64,000 nt of DNA from assembly GCA_037952775.1 (NCBI GenBank), contig JBANAY010000004.1, positions 9,238,001 through 9,302,000 on the forward strand, read 5' to 3'. Of this stretch, positions 59,326 through 64,000 are shown in pieces. A program made the translations under genes and the position numbers. The DNA is from Clonostachys chloroleuca (Eukaryota > Ascomycota > Sordariomycetes > Hypocreales > Bionectriaceae). The notes below the pieces were generated by a model that was given only the letters and a program-made list of their open reading frames with translations, ran no database searches and was not told where the DNA came from. Position 1 is the stretch's first letter; every line of letters starts with the position of its first letter.

Positions 59326-59375
59326 GCGCAAGTCATCAGCTTGCGTTGATTACGTCCCTGCCCTTTGTACACACC
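59326..59375 (+). rRNA. Isolated 50-bp fragment of 18S rRNA
   Basis: The bases GCGCAAGTCATCAGCTTGCG, followed by TTGATTACGTCCCTGCCC and TTTGTACACACC, equal the highly conserved segment near the 3' end of fungal 18S rRNA. At 59376 the match stops: the rRNA continues GCCCGTCGCT while the window has ACCCTTACCC. Upstream of 59326 there is no match either. This is a displaced fragment, not a functional gene. Confidence 0.85.
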
Positions 59376-60455
59376 ACCCTTACCCAATTAGTACGAGATA
59401 CATAGTAGATATGAGACAGGCCTCGAGGGGTGCACACTGCAGGTTTCAGGGAGGAGCATACTAACGAGACTTTGTGTCTTGTTGCCAAAGACACGGGCGG
59501 TCGCGGAGTCGTTGGTTTCGACGGTAGCGGCGAGCGACGGTGCAGCGGCACTGTAGGTGCTGAATCGCAGCGAGGCACGGGTCTTTGTCCGCAAGGCTTA
59601 GGTGTTAGCTGGTATTGTTGTGTTTTCTTCTTTGTTGGCCCTCACAAAGCGATCATGTTGGGCTACTTACCTCGCTCCGCTCTCAAGGCGGAGAGCCGTG
59701 ACCACCCGCATCGCCTGTAATTTGTTAACTTATGGTGGAGTGTATTGTCTAATCCGAGACAAACCTAGATGCCTTTCTACTAGAAGCTCCCTTCTAGGTG
59801 GTGGACAAACTTGTGAGCTTCTCAACGATGCAGGTCAAGGAATAGGAGGCGGTGCCACAACCGATTCGACGGACTAGGTAAGTCTGAACGGCAGGCAGCA
59901 GAGTGGATTACTCACACGTGGGAGCCGATGCAGGCTCCTCTGCTCTGGCCCCGACAATGCTACAGGAAAGATCCAATGAGCGAGCGTCATTGGGGTAGGG
60001 AGATATAATAAAACAGGAGGGTTGTTACCGTTGTGAGTAGATGGTGACTGTTTCTTGTGCCATACGGGCATCTGAGCTACATGTGAAACTGTGCAAGTAA
60101 CTTCCGTGGAAGGTGCAAGTGACGGGGCAAAGATAGCCCAAACGAAGTACCTTCCACACGGGCCTGGTCCTTCCTGCCTTAACAAACGCAACGCGTTGCC
60201 GTACCCAACGCGAAACTTCTTTCCTTAGAACTTGGGAAGGCACTGAGGTCCACGCGTTCAGTCCTTTCTCACTTACTATGCGTAACTTCTCCCCCCAACG
60301 CCAACTTCTCTCCCTCCCTCTTCCACTACCACTGTCCCCTTCTCACCTACTTCGTAACTCAAGTCGCTTTATCAACCGCACAAAAGCAACTCGACGCTTC
60401 GGTTCCACGCGGCAACCCACTACGTTCTTCACCACCACCTGCGACGAGATCCAAA
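59376..60455. other. Spacer with no supported gene
   Basis: Short frames only. A purine/pyrimidine bias appears near 60290-60360 (CTTCTCTCCCTCCCTCTTCC), about 100-160 bp before the ATG at 60456 and probably part of that gene's promoter. Confidence 0.35.
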
Positions 60456-60931
60456 ATGGATCATCTTTTCCGGCGGCGATTTGCCAAAGGCAAACCGATA
60501 ACGGCCGCCCAAGTCGAGCCAAAGGAAGCCGAAAGTTTCTCGAATGCTGATCCAAGAGCTTCGTCAACGGTAAGCCCAGCCCGGGCAGACGACCTCATCC
60601 AGGCGTTTAGATTCATTTGATGCTATCCGTGACAGTCTCCCACTAACACTTCACCTTCTCTTAGATGGCGGCTACCAAAGAGCAGGAGCAGGCCGGGGGC
60701 GCCGAGACAGGCAGCATACCGGGAACCTCCTCCCCCGGCCTGGCTCGGAAGCCCCGTGCTCGCGCCGACAGAGTGATCAGCGGTGGGCTTTGCAAAGCCC
60801 GCCGAACCACGCCTAGGTTCCTCCCGAAGTCCGTCCCGCTCTCGGCGGCACCCGAGCAAAAGAAAGACAAGAAAGAGGGCGGAAAAGGGGGAGAAGAAGA
60901 GCAGAAGGAAAGGGGGGAAATCGAAGGCTGA
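60456..60931 (+). CDS. Small hypothetical basic/acidic protein, two exons
   Basis: Exons 60456-60569 and 60665-60931 join in frame through a GTAAGC...TTAG intron of 95 nt and give 126 aa. The start MDHLFRRRFAKGKPITAAQ has a good context (CCAAAATGG). The middle is Ala/Gly/Pro/Ser-rich and contains basic patches (ARKPRARADR). The C-terminus is a charged Lys/Glu tract (EQKKDKKEGGKGGEEEQKER). No known domain was recognised. The composition is of a disordered nuclear or chromatin-associated protein, but this is only a guess. An overlapping frame continues the Lys-rich tail to 60971. Confidence 0.45.
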
Positions 60932-61496
60932 GGAGAAAGGAAAGAAGAAGAAGGCAGATGAGAACTGCTAAATAATCATTGTTCACCTCTACGTGGCCCA
61001 GCCGTAAGACGCTGGCTTGTTCCAGGTGCGGTAATCTTCACACGATCAGCGATAGCGCTGAGGAGCTAACTGATATTAGGATGATGGACACGAAAGAAGT
61101 TGATGATAACTCTTCAGATTGGAATGAATCGACTATGGGAGGAAAAAAAGATACCTGATAGACCAAAAGATTAACCTAGAGGAAGTACTGAAGGACATAG
61201 AGAGCAATTCATTGTACAAGATAGAAGACACTAATTCAATTTGGAGAATAATCAACAGATGGTTCCTATTACTCAGATTGCGATGAACCATGATAAAGTA
61301 TCAAAAGACAGAAGAGGGGACAAAGAATGAGAACATAAATGAAAGCCCAAGAACAAAAAACTGAAGCTACCTGATATCCATGTCCGTACCCAGCATTCAA
61401 TTTCATACCACATCAATTTTGTGAACCTCAAGAAACAATTTCCATCATCATAGCACTGAACAAGCAAAAGTCTTGCGAAGCAATACACGGCGAACA
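60932..61496. other. Spacer between convergent small genes
   Basis: AT-richer spacer without a supported gene; holds the 3' ends of the flanking genes. Confidence 0.4.
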
Positions 61497-61835
61497 CTAA
61501 CTACCAAGGATCATCCCGGCAAAGGGCTGCACATACTTGACCCACTCCTCGACGGGCTTCGCATCCGGCTCCGGACGCGGCTGCCAGAACATGAGGTCCC
61601 TGATCCTCTCGTCGCAGCTCTCGGCGAGGAGACGGGTCGTCTCCCGCGGCGAGGCGATGAGGCAGCAGGTCTCGCAGTGAGCTGTGGGGATTGTGCAGCG
61701 AAGGAGGCCGAGCACTACGGGGCCCTCGCACGACTTGTGTGCGGACAGGGCGGTGCTGCATGCCTCGATGGCCATGTAGACCGCGGTGCGGTGGCCGTCC
61801 TCACACACACCCTCGCAATCTACCGAGTAACACAT
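61497..61835 (-). CDS. Cys-rich hypothetical protein, 112 aa
   Basis: Single-exon frame with an ATG and clean stop. It has nine cysteines, with CEGVCEDGH near the start and CTIPTAHCETCC in the middle. The spacing suggests a small metal-binding fold rather than disulphide bonds, as there is no signal peptide. The C-terminal third (IRDLMFWQPRPEPDAKP) is Pro-rich, a common layout for fungal small proteins starting MCY. The opposite-strand frame of 141 codons at 61473-61898 is its shadow. No family was assigned. Confidence 0.55.
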   Translation of the reverse strand: MCYSVDCEGVCEDGHRTAVYMAIEACSTALSAHKSCEGPVVLGLLRCTIPTAHCETCCLIASPRETTRLLAESCDERIRDLMFWQPRPEPDAKPVEEWVKYVQPFAGMILGS

Positions 61836-64000
61836 GGCGGGATGGGACGGGTTACTGTGTGGGATGCCTGGGCGTGGGTTAGCCTAGACTTGATCTAGCA
61901 AGATGAAGCGAGAACCATACGCAAAGCGTGTGTGTGCAAGCCCGAGGTGAGTTGGATAGTAGAGGTGCGGGCTTGGAATGGGATGGGCTTAGAGTCAGCA
62001 GTGTGCTGTCCACGTGAGGAGAAGAAGAGAGAGAGGTGGGAAGGGGAGGAGGGATGGAGGGATGGATGGGCTCAGGAGATGGATGAATGGGTAGAATAAG
62101 TAAGTTTCGTGAATAAGCCCACCTCAATGCAAGCTACGTCCCGACGCTGCGCATGGAGGATATCCGATGCACGTCTGCTACGTCGTCATGGGTTGATACC
62201 ACGCCCCGTCCTGCCAGAGTGTGACTGATCACATCCGGTCATGGCTAATGTGAGTGAGACGACAATAACCCTTCCTCCTGCGTCGTCTGGGGCGGGGCAA
62301 GCAGGCGAGCACGGGCGTACGTAGCACACAGCTGAGGGAGGAATGTGCAGACATGGCAGGCGTAGCGCTGGGAAGATCATGCAGCTCGACACTTTCGGCC
62401 ATCTCAGAGCGCGACGTCTCCCAATGAGATGCCAGAGGAGAGGGATCCGTGCCGGCAGCATCCCCGCTCGGCTGGGTCTCCGCACGGCCAGTAGTCCATG
62501 CAACGCTGACAATGGCTGTCCCCCTTCTGCCCGGGATACCTACATCCTTGGGGTCAGTCTCGCGGGCTTGAGAGATCTCAAGTACCCCAGCGTAGCCAAC
62601 TAGCCTGATTCAGCGAGGGTGTAGTGATGCCTGAGAAGTTCGATAAGCGATAGTTTGACCTCACCTCCTGGCGTGGCCAACCACGTGGCGGTCACTCCCG
62701 TCGCTCCGGGGCACGAATCGATCCCTCACTGGTGCAAGGGGACGGCGGATGTACCGATACTTGGCATGGGCGTGAGGGAGGTGAGACCTTCTTCCGCACA
62801 TTGAAACGGACAACTCAGTCAGCCAGCCACTTTCGCCCGTCCATCCACTCTCCGGCCGCCCCTGATTTGATCTTTGTGAAACACGGACGGCACCCAACGC
62901 GCCGCCACCACCCATCAAGACCCCCATTGGGGCAGCTAGTCGAATGCTTCCAAGGCAGAATATGTGCATAATGGGGAATGGATTCGCTAGACCGCTTAAG
63001 CTTGCATTCAGCTGTGGCGGGAAGGTTTGGTTCAGCTGCACCGGAGATGACAGGCAGAAATGCAAAAAGGATCGAACAATGACAATAGGGAAAAAGAAAC
63101 GAAAAAAGCGGAGGCTAATGTCATGATGACTGTGACCTGTCACGTCAGTAGTGAGCAATAAGAGTGGTGGCTCTGGTGAGTCTCCTCCACCTAGAGACAA
63201 TTCACGAGGGCCTGCCCACCAACACTCGGAGGGCATCGCGAAGTCAAATTAGAGTATAGCGCATCGTAGTTCATGTATGTAATCTGCCACAGCTTTCTCC
63301 CATGATCCTTCGACGAGGTCAAGGTCAGGGGGACGACACTCGGCAAGCGCTAGTCTGAGCCCCGCCCGGGTCTGGGTTCATCGACGATTCGGACCGTGCC
63401 TTGAGCTGCCGATGGTCTCCTCCTCATATCTTGGTGCAAGGTATTTGTAGCCAAATTTAGACGGCTGATCACGAGGACTAGAGATAAGGCCTACCCTAGC
63501 CCCTTTTCCTTATTCCCCCATCGCGATCTCTAATCCCCTCCTGGCTCCTATTGGCTACCCTACATTAGTTTGTGACCCTGTATGCTATGAGGCTGGAAAC
63601 CAGGTATATTGTGCTCGGATATATGGATATCGAACTCTGTATAACACAAGGTGCATAGCTGGACCCTACCCTATCGTCCAACCCATCATTTTGACTTTGA
63701 ACACCGGACTTTGAGGTGGAGCTAACGGTTCTATAGCAAAAGCCTAGTGACGGCCTATCATGAACTGGTGTGCGTTATCGTCTCTTCATTTGCATCACTG
63801 AAGAACCATTCGGCTGTCAGATGTGTGGAGTAGACAAAGAAGCTGACTTCTAAACTGCCCAGCTTTCAAGCTACTAGAAAATGTTGCAATTATTGTCTGG
63901 AGCGACAGGACTACTCGAGGCCTCGGCTCCAATCTTAGTGTGGATAACGGATATCGGCTTATCGATATCCGGTTTATCGATTAGACGAATATTCGCATAC
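61836..64000. other. Right end of the window, no supported gene
   Basis: CT-rich segments (62020-62090 on minus) are probably the promoter of the Cys-rich gene. A 191-codon minus frame (62661-63236) has hydrophobic patches but no domain and no conserved start context. The last 600 bp contain only short frames. The final bases carry short inverted repeats around CGATATC and TATCGAT (63945-63980). Confidence 0.4.

Noticed and set aside
62661..63236. 191-codon minus-strand frame with hydrophobic patches
   Set aside because: No conserved motif, no splice structure and no start context.
1..64000. tRNA genes, CRISPR arrays, complete rRNA genes
   Set aside because: No cloverleaf with a GGTTCRANYCC arm, no regularly spaced short repeats, and only the 50-bp 18S piece were found.

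Overview
The window is genomic DNA of a filamentous ascomycete (Pezizomycotina). The evidence is short GT-AG introns of about 45-70 nt with CTRAC-like branch sites, typical fungal families (Zn2Cys6 regulators, a PTH11-like rhodopsin-domain membrane protein, a DUF6604 protein, a BAHD-type acetyltransferase), a Fot1/pogo transposon, C-to-T nonsense changes that resemble repeat-induced point mutation (RIP), and CCTA-type microsatellites. Genes are sparse, about 18 loci in 64 kb. Many are broken and repeats are common, so this looks like an accessory or subtelomere-like compartment rather than a conserved core region. The species cannot be fixed from the sequence alone.

Left part (1-17.5 kb): a transposon relic with an inverted duplication (1-472); a PTH11-like 7TM protein (3690-5264, minus); a secreted tyrosinase with one frameshift near its C-terminus (7181-8586, plus); a large AAA+ ATPase with one frame break and an altered Walker B box (9167-12166, minus); a decayed NACHT-like/DUF7708-type gene (12486-15273) with several nonsense codons and a second copy of the 5'-end transposon relic inside it; and an apparently complete Fot1-like DNA transposon (15622-17474) with perfect 43-bp inverted repeats and a TA target duplication.

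Middle part (18-34 kb): a secreted M14-type metallocarboxypeptidase (18336-20073), a DUF6604 pseudogene with two CAG-to-TAG type stops (23926-26876), a Zn2Cys6 regulator (27779-30080) and, convergent with it, the most unusual locus of the window: a predicted secreted precursor (30712-31730) with a signal peptide, one Lys-Arg site, a long acidic ERD repeat and four near-identical GHRN...NRPGPR modules. It has the layout of fungal Kex2-processed repeat proteins and RiPP precursors.

Next comes a structured non-coding stretch: about 135-bp tandem repeats (33.69-34.06 kb), three consecutive hairpins (34.23-34.40 kb), a dispersed repeat family with copies near 34.1, 45.6 and 52.3 kb, and a 202-bp tandem repeat (36.0-36.48 kb). 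A small RRM-like gene (40310-40864) and a 403-aa orphan (42192-43475) follow.

Right part (46.8-64 kb): a small metabolism-like group made of a BAHD/trichothecene-acetyltransferase-like enzyme (46829-48402) with an adjacent Zn2Cys6 regulator (48795-50593), then a medium-chain dehydrogenase/quinone reductase (52582-53716) divergent from a zinc-finger-less fungal regulator-like protein (54415-55814). The rest is gene-poor. It holds a 50-bp exact piece of 18S rRNA (59326-59375), a small two-exon gene (60456-60931) and a Cys-rich 112-aa protein (61497-61835). No tRNA, CRISPR array or complete rRNA gene was seen.
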